A stretch of 64,000 bases of DNA from Nocardioides sp. S5 (GCF_017310035.1 NZ_CP022296.1:4650001-4714000), one strand, 5' to 3'; shown: positions 45,180 to 54,608, numbered from the stretch's first letter. The notes: generated by a model from the sequence alone, not told the origin. Numbers and translations are program-made.

Positions 45180-46703
45180 TCAGAGCCGCTCGCGCAGCTC
45201 CCGCTTCAGCACCTTGCCGTAGTTGTTGGTCGGCAAAGCGTCGAGGAAGACGTAATCCTTGGGCCGCTTGAACCGCGCGATCCGGTCCAGGCACGTGCGG
45301 TCGAGATCCTCGATCGGCACCTGCGTGCCGTCGGTGACCACGAAAGCCACCACCGACTCCCCCCACTCCGGGTCCGGTCGCCCGACGACGGCCGCCGCCT
45401 CGACGTGGGGGTGGACCAGGAGGGCCTCCTCGACCTCGCGCGGATAGATGTTCATCCCGCCGCTGATGATGAGGTCCTTGGACCGGTCCCGCAGGGTCAG
45501 GAAGCCGTCGTCGTCGAAGCTGCCGACATCGCCGGTGTGCAACCAGCCGCCGCGCAGGGTCTCCGCGGTCGCCTCCGGCTGCTCCCAGTAGCCGGCCATC
45601 ACCACCGAACCGCGTACGACGATCTCGCCGGCCTCCCCGGCCGGGAGCGGGCGGTCGTCCTCGTCGACGACGCGCACCTCGACGTCGGTGCGGGGGAAGC
45701 CGACGCCCTGCATCCGCTCGCGCCACCGCGGGTGGTCGCGGTCGGCGTGGTCGGCCTTCGACAGCCCGGTGATGGTCATCGGGGTCTCGCCCTGGCCGTA
45801 GATCTGGGCCAGGCGGGGACCGAAGGTCGCGAGCGCGTCCTCGAGGTCGGCGAGGTACATCGGCGCTCCGCCGTAGATGATCGTCTTGAGACCCGCCAGC
45901 TCCCCGGGACCCGCTGCGACGAGGACCGGGTCGGAGGCCAGCCGCCTGATCATGATCGGCGCGGCGAAGAACGACATCCCGGGCCAGCGCGCGAGCAGCG
46001 CGAGCAGCTCCTCGCCACCGAGGGTGGGCCCGGAGGGGAAGACGCTCACCGCCCCGCGTGCCAGGTGCGGCAGGCCGTAGAGCCCCGAGCCGTGGGACAG
46101 CGGCGCGGCGTGCAGCACGCTGTCGGTCGCCGCCACCGGGTCGATGTCGGCGAAGTAGCTGAGCGAGGCCATCAGCAGGTTGCCGTGGGTGAGGGTGGCG
46201 CCCTTGGGTCGCCCGGTCGTGCCGCTGGTGTAGAAGAGCCAGGCCGGGTCGTCGCGGTGACGGTCGGTGAGCGGCAACGGGTCGCTGGTCCGCAGCGCGT
46301 CCCACTCCGGGCCCGGCACTCGCACGACCCGGCGCAGGCAGGCCACGGTGTCGAGCAGCGACTCGACGTCCTCGGCGTGCGCGTCGTCGGTGAGCACGAC
46401 CCCGGTCGTGGAGCTGTCGAGGATGAAGGCGATCTCCTCGCGGTGCAGGCGCGCGTTGACCGGGACCGCGACCAGGCCCGCGTGCCAGGCGGCGAGCTGC
46501 GCCTCGAGGTACTCCGGCGCGTTGGCCATCACGATCGCCACGCGGTCGCCGGGCTCGAGGCCGAGCCCGCGCAGTCCGGCGGCACCGCCCGCCACCCGCG
46601 CGGCCAGCTGACCCCACGTGGCTCGTACCTCGTCGCCCGCGGCCAGCGCCGGCCGCTCACGGAGCCGCCGTCCGTTGCGCTCCACCCAGGAGGCCAGGTT
46701 CAT
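45180..46703 (-). CDS. Acyl-CoA synthetase (AMP-binding family)
   Basis: 507 residues; activates a carboxylic acid with ATP and joins it to CoA. The AMP-binding motif is LFYTSGTTGRPKGATLTHGN, then YGGAPMYLADLEDAL, IYGQGETPMTIT, the hinge GWLHTGDVGSFDDDGFLTLR with DRSKDLIISGGMNIYPREVE, and the catalytic Lys in NNYGKVLKREL. The profile is of long- or medium-chain acyl-CoA ligases (FadD-like). ATG 46703 has GAGG upstream. The LLM gene lies downstream on the same strand after a 147-base gap with an operator-like repeat. Confidence 0.9.
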   Translation of the reverse strand: MNLASWVERNGRRLRERPALAAGDEVRATWGQLAARVAGGAAGLRGLGLEPGDRVAIVMANAPEYLEAQLAAWHAGLVAVPVNARLHREEIAFILDSSTTGVVLTDDAHAEDVESLLDTVACLRRVVRVPGPEWDALRTSDPLPLTDRHRDDPAWLFYTSGTTGRPKGATLTHGNLLMASLSYFADIDPVAATDSVLHAAPLSHGSGLYGLPHLARGAVSVFPSGPTLGGEELLALLARWPGMSFFAAPIMIRRLASDPVLVAAGPGELAGLKTIIYGGAPMYLADLEDALATFGPRLAQIYGQGETPMTITGLSKADHADRDHPRWRERMQGVGFPRTDVEVRVVDEDDRPLPAGEAGEIVVRGSVVMAGYWEQPEATAETLRGGWLHTGDVGSFDDDGFLTLRDRSKDLIISGGMNIYPREVEEALLVHPHVEAAAVVGRPDPEWGESVVAFVVTDGTQVPIEDLDRTCLDRIARFKRPKDYVFLDALPTNNYGKVLKRELRERL

Positions 46704-46840
46704 GCCGACAACCTCGCCGGGAACCCGGCGGGGGGTCAAGGCTCGGGCGGCAACGTTGAGAATGGCGTGATGGTCCGCCGGGGCCGCATCGGCGAGGCTG
46801 GCTGGGTCCCGCACCCGACACCCGAGAGGTGGAGCCAGCG

Positions 46841-47266
46841 ATGAGGTTGTCCGAGGAAGCCGCCCGAGCCCGTCTCGAGGAGCACGTCCACGGGGTGTTC
46901 GCCACGCTCCACCCCGAGCGCGGGCCCGACCCGCAGCCGGTGGTCTACGCCGTTCACGACGGCCACGTCGGCGTACCGATCGACCGGGTGAAGCCCAAGG
47001 CCTCCTCGCGCCTGCAGCGCGAGGACAACCTCGACGCGGACCCGCGCGGCTCGCTGCTCGTCGAGCACTGGGACGCCGAGGAGTGGTCGCGGCTGTGGTG
47101 GGTGCGCACCGACGCCGAGCACGTCCCCGACCCCGACGAGGCGCTGGTCGAGGCGCTCGCCGACCGGCTCGCGACGACGGTTCCGCAGTACGCCGACAAG
47201 CCGTTCCACCGGGTGCTGGTGTGCCGCATCGTCCGGGTGACGGGCTGGGCCGCCAGCGACGACTGA
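46841..47266 (+). CDS. PPOX-class F420-type split-barrel protein
   Basis: 141 residues with the split beta-barrel of the pyridoxamine-phosphate-oxidase superfamily: GVFATLHPERGPDPQPVVYA, HVGVPIDRVKPKASSRLQRE, DPRGSLLVEHWDAEEWSRLW, and FHRVLVCRIVRVTGWAA. It fits the subgroup related to Rv0121c (F420-dependent type). GGAG lies 6 bases before ATG 46841. Its stop is two bases from the end of the convergent cofC gene, within the F420 gene region. Confidence 0.85.
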   Translation: MRLSEEAARARLEEHVHGVFATLHPERGPDPQPVVYAVHDGHVGVPIDRVKPKASSRLQREDNLDADPRGSLLVEHWDAEEWSRLWWVRTDAEHVPDPDEALVEALADRLATTVPQYADKPFHRVLVCRIVRVTGWAASDD

Positions 47267-47268
47267 GC

Positions 47269-47949
47269 TCAGCCCGCGCCGACGCGGGTGCGGGGTCCGA
47301 GGACACCACCGGCCGCCGTGACAGCGGCGCGGGTCCTCGGTCCGACGCCGTGGTCGCAGCCGGCGGAGAGGTCGTCGACGGTGTCGATGTCGTGGCGCGC
47401 ACCCCACGGCGCGTCGTCGAGCGCTCGCAACCCGAGGGCGCGGTGCCGGGCCGCCGACGCCGCGCCGTACCTGGTGCGGACCTCCGTCCCCGGGGCGTGC
47501 ACGACGAAGGTGGTGCCCGTGCCGGCACGGTCGGGCACGAAGGCTCCCCGGTCGGACCCGGCGGCCACCGCGCGGAGGACCCCGCCGACGTCGTCCACGG
47601 TCAGGCACGGCAGGTCTCCCGGCACGACCGCCACACCGGTGCCCGGGAGCCACGACGACGCGACGCGGGCCCCGTCACGGACGGCGGCGTCGAGTCCGGC
47701 ACCCCGGTCCGCGGCGACCCGTGCACCGAGACGGCGTACGCGGCGCGCCACCTCGGCGTCGGAGGTGACCACGAGCACCCCGGCGACAGCCGGGGTGCCG
47801 GCGAGCGCGGCGACCGTGTCGAGCGCGAAGGCCAGCGCCAGCGCACGGCGGTGCCCGGCCGGCAGGGCGAGCCGGGACTTCGCGAGGGCCAGCGGCTTCA
47901 CCGGCACGACGGCCGCCACCGGCAGCGGGCCCCGTCCCGTCCCCGGCAC
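47269..47949 (-). CDS. cofC: F420 biosynthesis guanylyltransferase CofC/FbiD
   Basis: 226 residues. The enzyme joins a GTP-derived nucleotide to 2-phospholactate or phosphoenolpyruvate, giving the activated precursor used by FbiA. The nucleotidyltransferase start is VVPVKPLALAKSRLALPAGH; then GVLVVTSDAEVARRVRRLGA, VAVVPGDLPCLTVDDVGGVL and GTGTTFVVHAPG are typical. GTG 47949 is two bases after the stop of the histidine kinase gene, so cofC appears to be the last gene of an operon with a two-component system. The rest of the pathway here is fbiC, divergent from that operon. Confidence 0.88.
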   Translation of the reverse strand: MPGTGRGPLPVAAVVPVKPLALAKSRLALPAGHRRALALAFALDTVAALAGTPAVAGVLVVTSDAEVARRVRRLGARVAADRGAGLDAAVRDGARVASSWLPGTGVAVVPGDLPCLTVDDVGGVLRAVAAGSDRGAFVPDRAGTGTTFVVHAPGTEVRTRYGAASAARHRALGLRALDDAPWGARHDIDTVDDLSAGCDHGVGPRTRAAVTAAGGVLGPRTRVGAG

Positions 47950-47951
47950 CC

Positions 47952-49283
47952 TCAGGCCCCCACCGCGTCGGCCCGCGGCAGGAGCAGCCGCATCGAGGTG
48001 CCCGACGGCCCCGACCGAGCCACATCCAGGTCGCCGCCCATCGCCCGCGCCAGCCCGTGGGCCAGCCCCAGGCCGAGCCCGATGCTCTCCTCCTGGGCGC
48101 CCTCGTCCGCGGCAGCGGTCGGCGTACACCGTGGCGCGGCGCCGCGGGCGAACGGCGTGAAGATCCAGCCGAGGAGGTCGGACGGGATGCCCGGGCCGTC
48201 GTCGTCGACGAGGACCACGACGGCGTCGGCGTCGGACGGGCCGACCCGCACCTCGACGCGACCACCGGTGTGGCCGTGGCGGATCGCGTTGGCGACGAGG
48301 TTGAGCACGACCTGGCGCAGACGCCGACGGTCGGCCAGCACAACCTCGTCGCCGAGGTGGTGCTCGAGGGTGACCCGGCGTTGCGCGGCCTTGGTGGACA
48401 GCAGGCCGAGGACCTCGACGACGACGTCGCGGACCAGCACCGGCTCACGGCCCAGCGGCAGCGCGTTGGCCTCGAGACGACTCATGTCGAGGACGTCGGA
48501 CAACAGGTCCATGACGTGCCCGGCTGCGGCGCCGATGTGGGCCAACGCCTCACGACGGCGGGCCTCGTCGAGGTCCATCGTGCCGAGCAGCTCGGCGAAG
48601 CCGACGATGGCCTGGATCGGCGTACGCGCCTCGTGGCCGACGGCAGCGAGCAGCTCGGACTTCGCGTGCGAGAGCTCCTCGGCCGTGCGGCGGGCCGTCT
48701 CGGCCTCCAGCCGTGCGCGGCCGTCCTCGAGCAGGTGGGCGTGGCCGATCGCGATCGAGGCGAGATGGGTGAAGCGGTCCACGAGGAGCTGCTCCCGGCT
48801 CGAGGGACCGTGTGGGCGGCTGTGGTAGACCGCGAACGTGCCGACCGGTCGCCCGTCGCCGCCGTCGATGGGCGTGGACCAGCAGCTGCGCAGGCCCGCG
48901 GCGACGGCGATGTCGCGATAGCGGACCCACCGCACGTCGGTGAGCACGTCGGTGGCCACGACCGGCGCGTTGAGGGCCGCGGCGGTCCCGCAGGATCCGG
49001 CTCCCTCGCCGATGGCGATCCCGTCGATCGCAGCGACGTAGGCGGGCGGGAGGCTCGGCGCGGCTCCGTGGTGCAGGGTGCCGTGCTCGTGGTCGAGCAG
49101 GAGCACCGAGCAGCGGGCGCCCGGCATCAGGTCCTCCAGCGAGGTCAGGATGCCGGTGAGCACCTCGGCCAGGGGGGCCGCGCGGGCGATGAGCTCGAGC
49201 ACCGCGGTCTGGCGGTCCATCAGCTCGCGCACGTCCTCGGGCCTTAGCTCGGCGTACGGCGGTCCCGGCTCGAGCGCGATCAC
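47952..49283 (-). CDS. Sensor histidine kinase with GAF domain
   Basis: 443 residues. A GAF domain fills about residues 25-190 (LEDLMPGARCSVLLLDHEHG, GIAIGEGAGSCGTAAALNAP, SCWSTPIDGGDGRPVGTFAV). The phospho-acceptor region is LLAAVGHEARTPIQAIVGFA (His about 233), followed by HATPase motifs VVLNLVANAIRHGHTGGRVE, VDDDGPGIP and ESIGLGLGLAHGLARAMGG. No membrane segment: a cytoplasmic sensor. The Cys residues in the GAF part could serve redox sensing, which is speculation. Its start overlaps the response-regulator stop by four bases, and cofC follows two bases after it. Confidence 0.9.
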   Translation of the reverse strand: MIALEPGPPYAELRPEDVRELMDRQTAVLELIARAAPLAEVLTGILTSLEDLMPGARCSVLLLDHEHGTLHHGAAPSLPPAYVAAIDGIAIGEGAGSCGTAAALNAPVVATDVLTDVRWVRYRDIAVAAGLRSCWSTPIDGGDGRPVGTFAVYHSRPHGPSSREQLLVDRFTHLASIAIGHAHLLEDGRARLEAETARRTAEELSHAKSELLAAVGHEARTPIQAIVGFAELLGTMDLDEARRREALAHIGAAAGHVMDLLSDVLDMSRLEANALPLGREPVLVRDVVVEVLGLLSTKAAQRRVTLEHHLGDEVVLADRRRLRQVVLNLVANAIRHGHTGGRVEVRVGPSDADAVVVLVDDDGPGIPSDLLGWIFTPFARGAAPRCTPTAAADEGAQEESIGLGLGLAHGLARAMGGDLDVARSGPSGTSMRLLLPRADAVGA

Positions 49284-50014
49284 GGCTCGTCCACGAGCTG
49301 GTAGCCCACCCCGCGCACCGTGCGCAGGAGCCGGGGGTGTGACGGGTCGGCCTCGAGCTTGAGCCTGAGCCGGTGGACGTGCTCGGTCACCGTCGCCTCA
49401 CCGAGCCACTCCGAGGAGGAGTTCCAGACCCGGTCGAGGAGCTGGCCGCGGGTGAACACGTGGCGCGGGTGGGTGGCCAGGAAGGCGAGCAGGTCGAACT
49501 CCTTGGGCGTGAGGTCGACGTCGGTGTCCCCGAGCACGACGCGACGGCTCGCGGGCTCGATGCGCAGCTCGCCGACGGTGATCGCCTCGTCGGCGAGCTC
49601 CGGCGAGGCGCGACGCAGCACCGACCGCACCCGGGCCGCGAGCTCGCCGGGCGAGAACGGCTTGACGAGGTAGTCGTCGGCACCGAGGTCGAGGCCGACG
49701 ATGCGGTCGGTCTCGCCGTTGCGGCCCGACAGCACGATGATCGGGGTGTCCGAGCGGCCGGTCTTCCCACCACGCACCGAGCGCAGCACGTCGAGGCCGC
49801 CGAGGCCGGGCAGCGAGAGGTCGAGCACGACGAGGGTCGGGTGGTCGTCGCGGATGCGACGCAGCGCCGTCGGGCCGTCGTCGGCCTCCACCACCTGGAA
49901 GCCGGCGTCGTCGAGCTGCCAGCGCACCACGGTGCGGATCGCCTCGTCGTCGTCGACCACGAGCACGACCGGCGCCTTCGCGTCGACGACGCGCTCGGCA
50001 GCGGGCTGGCTCAT
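49280..50014 (-). CDS. OmpR-family response regulator
   Basis: 244 residues. The receiver domain has the acidic pocket VVLVVDDDEAI, the phosphorylated Asp in TLVVLDLSLPGLGG, and Lys in DDYLVKPFSPGELAARV. The C-terminal winged helix shows VDLTPKEFDLLAFLATHPRH, RGQLLDRVWNSSSEWLGEAT, and VHRLRLKLEADPSHPRLLRT followed by VRGVGYQL. ATG 50014 begins MSQPAAERV. It diverges from fbiC over a 132-base gap that contains a perfect 16-bp palindrome, a candidate site for it or another regulator. Confidence 0.93.
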   Translation of the reverse strand: MSQPAAERVVDAKAPVVLVVDDDEAIRTVVRWQLDDAGFQVVEADDGPTALRRIRDDHPTLVVLDLSLPGLGGLDVLRSVRGGKTGRSDTPIIVLSGRNGETDRIVGLDLGADDYLVKPFSPGELAARVRSVLRRASPELADEAITVGELRIEPASRRVVLGDTDVDLTPKEFDLLAFLATHPRHVFTRGQLLDRVWNSSSEWLGEATVTEHVHRLRLKLEADPSHPRLLRTVRGVGYQLVDEP

Positions 50015-50044
50015 GTGTGAAGGACACCACACGGGCCTGCGCAG

Positions 50045-50060
50045 GTCACGGGTCCGTGAC
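50045..50060. promoter_or_regulatory. 16-bp palindrome GTCACGG-GT-CCGTGAC
   Basis: Perfect 7-bp arms with a 2-bp centre in the gap between the response regulator start (50014) and the fbiC start (50147). Position fits an operator controlling one or both divergent units. OmpR-type regulators usually bind direct repeats, so another protein is also possible. Confidence 0.62.
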
Positions 50061-50146
50061 GACTCGTTGTGGCCCTGTTGAGAATCCGTTGGCCGCTCAG
50101 TGAGGGCCCACCCCCACACTGGGTGCATGCACCCCGGGGAGACCGC

Positions 50147-52495
50147 ATGACCGCGCTGACCGAGCTCTCGACCGCCGAGCTCCTCGACCGTGCCTCGCAG
50201 CGCCGCGACGCGCTCTTCGGCACCCGCGTCACCTACTCGCCGAAGGTCTTCATCCCGCTGACGAAGCTGTGCCGCGACCGCTGCGGCTACTGCACCTTCG
50301 CCGAGTCCCCCCGCACCGCCACCGCGCCCTACCTCTCGCTCGACGAGGTGCTGGCGATCGCCCGCCAGGGCGCCGCCGCGGGCTGCCACGAGGCGCTCTT
50401 CACCCTCGGCGAGGCGCCCGAGCTGCGCTACCCCGCGGCTGCCGAGTGGCTCGCCGCCCACGGCCACGCGTCCACGGTGTCCTACCTCGCCGAGGCGAGC
50501 GCCCTGGTGCTCGCCGAGACCGGCCTCCTGCCGCACGCCAACGCCGGGGCGATCGGTCGCGACGACCTCGCCGCACTGCGTACGTCGTGCGCGTCGCAGG
50601 GGATGATGGTTGAGAGCCTGCGGCCCGACCTGGCCGCCCACCGCGGCGCGCCCGACAAGGAGCCGGCCCGCCGCCTCGCCACCCTCGACCTCGCCGGACG
50701 CCTGGCGATCCCCTTCACCACCGGCATCCTGGTCGGGATCGGCGAGACCGAGGCCGACCGCGTCGAGGCGCTGGAGGCCATTGCCGCCGCGCACCTGGAG
50801 CACGGGCACGTGCAGGAGGTGATCGTGCAGAACTTCCTGCCCAAGCCGGGCACGGCGATGCGCGACGCCGCCCCGTGCCCGCACGAGGACCACATCCGCG
50901 CGATCGCGCTGGCCCGCCTGGTGCTGCCCGACGACGTGCACCTCCAGGCGCCGCCCAACCTCTCCGCGCCCGAGGAGCTCGCGGGACTGCTCGCCGCCGG
51001 CATCGACGACTGGGGCGGGGTCTCGCCGGTGACGGCCGACCACGTCAACCCCGAGCGCCCCTGGCCTTCGCTCGAGACGCTGGGGGCGGCCACCGAGGCG
51101 GCGGGCCACGAGCTCGCACCGCGGCTCACGATCTACCCCGAGCACGCCGCGGAGCCCGAGCGCTGGCTCGACCAGGCCGTGCGCTTCCCGGTGCTCGACC
51201 GCGCCGACGCCGAGCTGCTGGCGCGCGACGACCCCGGCGCGCTGTGGCCCGAGCGCCACCGCGACGCCGCCAACGTCGGCACCGGAGCCGAGGTCGTGCA
51301 GGTCGGCCGGCGCTCCACGACGTGGTTCTCCGGCGCCGGCGTCGACCCCGCCACGCTCGTGCCCGCGCGTGGTAGCGCGGTGACCGGCCGGGTGCGCGAG
51401 GTGCTGGACGGCGTACGCCTCGGGCAGGACCCGGGTGCCGAGGAGCTCGAGGTGCTCTTCGCCGCGCGCGGGCGCGAGGTCGGCGCCGTCGCGGAGCTCG
51501 CCGACGAGGTCCGCCGGCGCGTGGTCGGCGACGAGGTGACCTACGTCGTCAACCGCAACATCAACTACACCAACGTCTGCACCTACAAGTGCACGTTCTG
51601 CGGCTTCTCCAAGGGACCGCTGTCGCTGAACCTGCGCGGCAAGCCCTACCTCCTCACCCTCGACGACGTCGCCGACCGCAGCGAGGAGGCGGCGGCGCTC
51701 GGCGCGACGGAGGTGTGCCTCCAGGGCGGCATCCACCCGAGCTTCGACGGCAACTTCTACGTCGACGTCACCCGCGCCGTGCACGAGCGGGTCCCCGACA
51801 TCCACATCCACGGCTTCACCGCGCTGGAGGTCCTCGAGGGCTCGCGGCGCCTCGAGGAGCCGCTCGAGAGCTACCTGCTCCGGCTCAAGGACGCGGGCCT
51901 GCGGTCACTGCCGGGCACCGCCGCAGAGATCCTCGACGACGAGATCCGTGCGGTGCTGTGCCCCGACAAGGTCACCACCGAGGAGTGGCTCGACGTGCAC
52001 CGCGTCGCCCACTCCGTGGGGCTGCGCAGCAACGTGACGATGATGTTCGGCTCGGTCGAGCACCCGCGCCACTGGGTGCGCCACCTGCTCCGCACCCGGG
52101 CGCTCCAGCGCGAGACCGGCGGCTTCACCGAGTTCGTCGGGCTGCCCTTCGTGCACATGGCGGCCCCGATCTACCTCAAGCGCGGTGCTCGTCGCGGTCC
52201 GACGTGGCGCGAGACCGTCCTCGTGCACGCGGTGGCCCGCATCGCGTACGCCGACGACATCGACCACGTGCAGGCGTCGTGGGTCAAGCTCGGTCCGGTC
52301 GGCGCCGGGCAGCTGCTGACCGCGGGCGTGGACGACCTCGGGGGGACGCTCATGGACGAGAACATCAGCCGCGCCGCGGGCGCGAGCCACGGCCAGGGGC
52401 TGACGCCCGACGACCTGGCCGCGATCGCCCGCGAGGCCGGGCGTCCGCTGCGCCAGCGCACGACGCTCTACGGCGAGGTGGCGGTGCCGGCGTAG
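50147..52495 (+). CDS. fbiC: FO synthase FbiC (CofG-CofH fusion)
   Basis: 782 residues, with two radical-SAM enzymes in one chain. Together they build the deazaflavin FO from tyrosine and a flavin precursor in F420 biosynthesis. The first cluster motif is LCRDRCGYCTFAES (Cys42, Cys46, Cys49; CofG half), the second NVCTYKCTFCGFSKG (Cys478, Cys482, Cys485; CofH half). Further marks are LGEAPELRYPAAAEWLA and CLQGGIHPSFDGNFYVDV. Length agrees with actinobacterial FbiC. GGGGAG lies 5 bases before ATG 50147. Regulation may come from the palindrome and two-component system upstream. Confidence 0.96.
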   Translation: MTALTELSTAELLDRASQRRDALFGTRVTYSPKVFIPLTKLCRDRCGYCTFAESPRTATAPYLSLDEVLAIARQGAAAGCHEALFTLGEAPELRYPAAAEWLAAHGHASTVSYLAEASALVLAETGLLPHANAGAIGRDDLAALRTSCASQGMMVESLRPDLAAHRGAPDKEPARRLATLDLAGRLAIPFTTGILVGIGETEADRVEALEAIAAAHLEHGHVQEVIVQNFLPKPGTAMRDAAPCPHEDHIRAIALARLVLPDDVHLQAPPNLSAPEELAGLLAAGIDDWGGVSPVTADHVNPERPWPSLETLGAATEAAGHELAPRLTIYPEHAAEPERWLDQAVRFPVLDRADAELLARDDPGALWPERHRDAANVGTGAEVVQVGRRSTTWFSGAGVDPATLVPARGSAVTGRVREVLDGVRLGQDPGAEELEVLFAARGREVGAVAELADEVRRRVVGDEVTYVVNRNINYTNVCTYKCTFCGFSKGPLSLNLRGKPYLLTLDDVADRSEEAAALGATEVCLQGGIHPSFDGNFYVDVTRAVHERVPDIHIHGFTALEVLEGSRRLEEPLESYLLRLKDAGLRSLPGTAAEILDDEIRAVLCPDKVTTEEWLDVHRVAHSVGLRSNVTMMFGSVEHPRHWVRHLLRTRALQRETGGFTEFVGLPFVHMAAPIYLKRGARRGPTWRETVLVHAVARIAYADDIDHVQASWVKLGPVGAGQLLTAGVDDLGGTLMDENISRAAGASHGQGLTPDDLAAIAREAGRPLRQRTTLYGEVAVPA

Positions 52496-52656
52496 GACGC
52501 CTGCACCGGTGGTCGTGGCGGGTGCGAGCTCGTCCTCGACGTCCTCCCTGAGGGTGGTCCTACCCCGAAGTGCGCCAGATATGTCGTCCGTCGGGAGGTG
52601 TTGGGAGGGCTGGCCTGCGACCAAAGTCGGAGGTACCGAACGAAAGGACACCCCCC

Positions 52657-53532
52657 ATGGACATCGGTGACAGCTTCCAGAACGCGACCGACGGGTTCTT
52701 CGACTTCCTGCCCAACCTGCTGGGATTCGTCGTCATCCTGCTGGTCGGCTACATCGTGGCGAAGGTCGTCGCCGGCGTGGTCGGCAAGCTCCTGGAGAAG
52801 GTCGGCATCGACCGGCGACTCCACGAGAGCTCCGCCAACCGCTACGTCGACGCGGTCCTGCCGGGCGCCTCCGCGGCCAACGGCATCGCCCGCGTCGTCT
52901 TCTGGCTCATCTTCATCTTCTTCATCACGACCGCGATCGGGGCGCTCGGCATCCCGGCCGCCACCGGCTTCATGAACGACGTCCTGGCCTACCTGCCCAA
53001 CGTCATCGTGGCCATCGTGATCTTCATCGTCGCCGCGCTGCTCTCCGGCGCGATCGCCGGCGCCGTCGCCCGCTTCATGGGTGACACCCCCACCGGCAAG
53101 GTGGTCGGCGCCGTCGCTCCGGCGGTCATCATGACGATCGCGTTCTTCATGATCCTCGAGCAGCTCCAGATCGCTCCCGAGATCGTGCGGATCGCCTTCA
53201 CCGCCATCATGTTCGCCCTGGCCCTGGGCCTCGCCCTGGCCTTCGGCCTCGGTGGTCGCGACATCGCCGCCGACCTGCTGCGCCAGGCCCGCGACAAGGG
53301 TTCGAACGCCGCGAGCCAGGCCAAGCAGGACGCTCGTGTGGGCGCCGACCGTGCCCGCGACGAGGTCGGCCAGCACACCGGCTCCGGCACGGGCAACGGC
53401 TACAGCACCAGCAGCACCGGCAGCAGCACCGGCACTGACTGGACGTCGACGTCCACGGCCAACACCACCGGTTCGTCGTACGACCCCGAGGCCACGCAGC
53501 ACATGCCTCCCCCGGCCTCGCCGAACCGCTGA
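52657..53532 (+). CDS. MscS-like membrane protein with TM-helix repeats
   Basis: 291 residues. Four to five helices (about 18-43, 85-112, 122-146, 160-172 and 184-206) contain the conserved TM-helix pattern LPNLLGFVVILLVGYIVAKV and the repeat LAYLPNVIVAIVIFIVAALL. These are known from cyanobacterial and actinobacterial proteins near the mechanosensitive channel superfamily. The cytoplasmic tail is Ser/Thr/Gly-rich and disordered (TSSTGSSTGTDWTSTSTANT). AAAGGA lies 8 bases before ATG 52657. No proven channel function. Confidence 0.8.
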   Translation: MDIGDSFQNATDGFFDFLPNLLGFVVILLVGYIVAKVVAGVVGKLLEKVGIDRRLHESSANRYVDAVLPGASAANGIARVVFWLIFIFFITTAIGALGIPAATGFMNDVLAYLPNVIVAIVIFIVAALLSGAIAGAVARFMGDTPTGKVVGAVAPAVIMTIAFFMILEQLQIAPEIVRIAFTAIMFALALGLALAFGLGGRDIAADLLRQARDKGSNAASQAKQDARVGADRARDEVGQHTGSGTGNGYSTSSTGSSTGTDWTSTSTANTTGSSYDPEATQHMPPPASPNR

Positions 53533-53545
53533 CACACTGGCGGGC

Positions 53546-54136
53546 ATGACCGGACTTCCGGTGCTCCGCCACCTCGAGACCGCACGCCTCGTCCTCCGGC
53601 CCCGGTTGGAGGGCGAGGCGTCGGTCTATCGCCAGCTGTGGGTCGAGCGCGACCCACGCGTCCCGGCCCGCCGGCGCGTCGACGCCGACGACCGCCCGAC
53701 CGTCGAGGACATCGCCGCACAGCTGCGCGACGAGGCCCTTGCAGCCGGCCTCACCGTCCTCGCCGTCGAGGTCCGCGGGACCGGAGAGGTCGTCGGCTAC
53801 TGCGGGCTCTTCGCCGTCCACGGCCGACCCCCGGACGAGCCCGAGCTCGCCTACGAGCTCCTCGCCGCCGCTCACGGGCGGGGCTACGCCACCGAGGCGG
53901 CCCAAGCCGTCGTCGACTGGGCCCGCGAGAACGGCTACCCCCGACTGTGGGCCGACGTGTGGGACTGGAACGCCGCATCGCGCCGCGTGCTCTCGAAGCT
54001 CGGCTTCACCGAGGTCGAGCGGCAGGAGCCCGGGCCCCACGGAGCGAACATCACGACCGTCCTCGAGCTCGGAGCGCGACACCCGGGACAACCTGGTTCC
54101 GGAGGCAGGCCCACGCCGTCGAGGATCCGGCCGTGA
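53546..54136 (+). CDS. RimJ/RimL-type GNAT acetyltransferase
   Basis: 196 residues. Motifs are LETARLVLRPRLEGEASVYR, GTGEVVGYCGLFAVHG, the acetyl-CoA site AAAHGRGYATEAAQAVVDWA, and WDWNAASRRVLSKLGFTEVE. ATG 53546 lies 7 nt after CACACT, a leaderless pattern. The stop overlaps the GTG of a second acetyltransferase gene (GTGA), so both are coupled. Acceptor unknown. Confidence 0.87.
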   Translation: MTGLPVLRHLETARLVLRPRLEGEASVYRQLWVERDPRVPARRRVDADDRPTVEDIAAQLRDEALAAGLTVLAVEVRGTGEVVGYCGLFAVHGRPPDEPELAYELLAAAHGRGYATEAAQAVVDWARENGYPRLWADVWDWNAASRRVLSKLGFTEVERQEPGPHGANITTVLELGARHPGQPGSGGRPTPSRIRP

Positions 54137-54552
54137 CGATCGAGACCTCCACAGCGCAGATCCCCGGCCGCGACGAGCTCGCCGGCCTGTACGACGCCGT
54201 CGGGTGGGCGGCCTACACCCGCGACCTCGACACCCTCGAGCGGGCGGTGCGAGGCTCCGCACACGTGGTCACCGCCCGACGCGAGGGCCGGCTCGTCGGG
54301 CTCGCCCGCGTGGTCAGCGACGGGGCGACGATCGCCTACCTCCAGGACGTGCTGGTCCACCCCGAGGAGCAGGGCGGTGGCCTGGGCAAGCGCCTGGTGA
54401 CCGAGGTGATGGCGCCCTTCGAGCAGGTGCGCCAGAAGGTGCTGCTGACCGACGACGAGCCTGGTCAGCGCGCGTTCTACGAGTCGCTCGGCTTCGCGGA
54501 GGTCCGCGACCTCGACCACGGGTCGCTGCGGGCCTTCGTCAGGTTCGACTGA
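54133..54552 (+). CDS. GNAT acetyltransferase, coupled to upstream GNAT
   Basis: 139 residues with a compact GNAT fold: AAYTRDLDTLERAVRGSAHV, VGLARVVSDGATIAYLQDVL, the acetyl-CoA loop HPEEQGGGLGKRLVTEVMAP, and DDEPGQRAFYESLGFAEVRD. It belongs to the small YjdJ/aminoalkylphosphonate-type subgroup. GTG 54133 overlaps the preceding stop by four bases, fixing the start. Acceptor unknown. Confidence 0.87.
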   Translation: MTIETSTAQIPGRDELAGLYDAVGWAAYTRDLDTLERAVRGSAHVVTARREGRLVGLARVVSDGATIAYLQDVLVHPEEQGGGLGKRLVTEVMAPFEQVRQKVLLTDDEPGQRAFYESLGFAEVRDLDHGSLRAFVRFD

Positions 54553-54608
54553 GCTGACACGACCGAGAGGTAGGCCGAGCACGACGGAACCGCGGGTGTC
54601 GATCGCGT

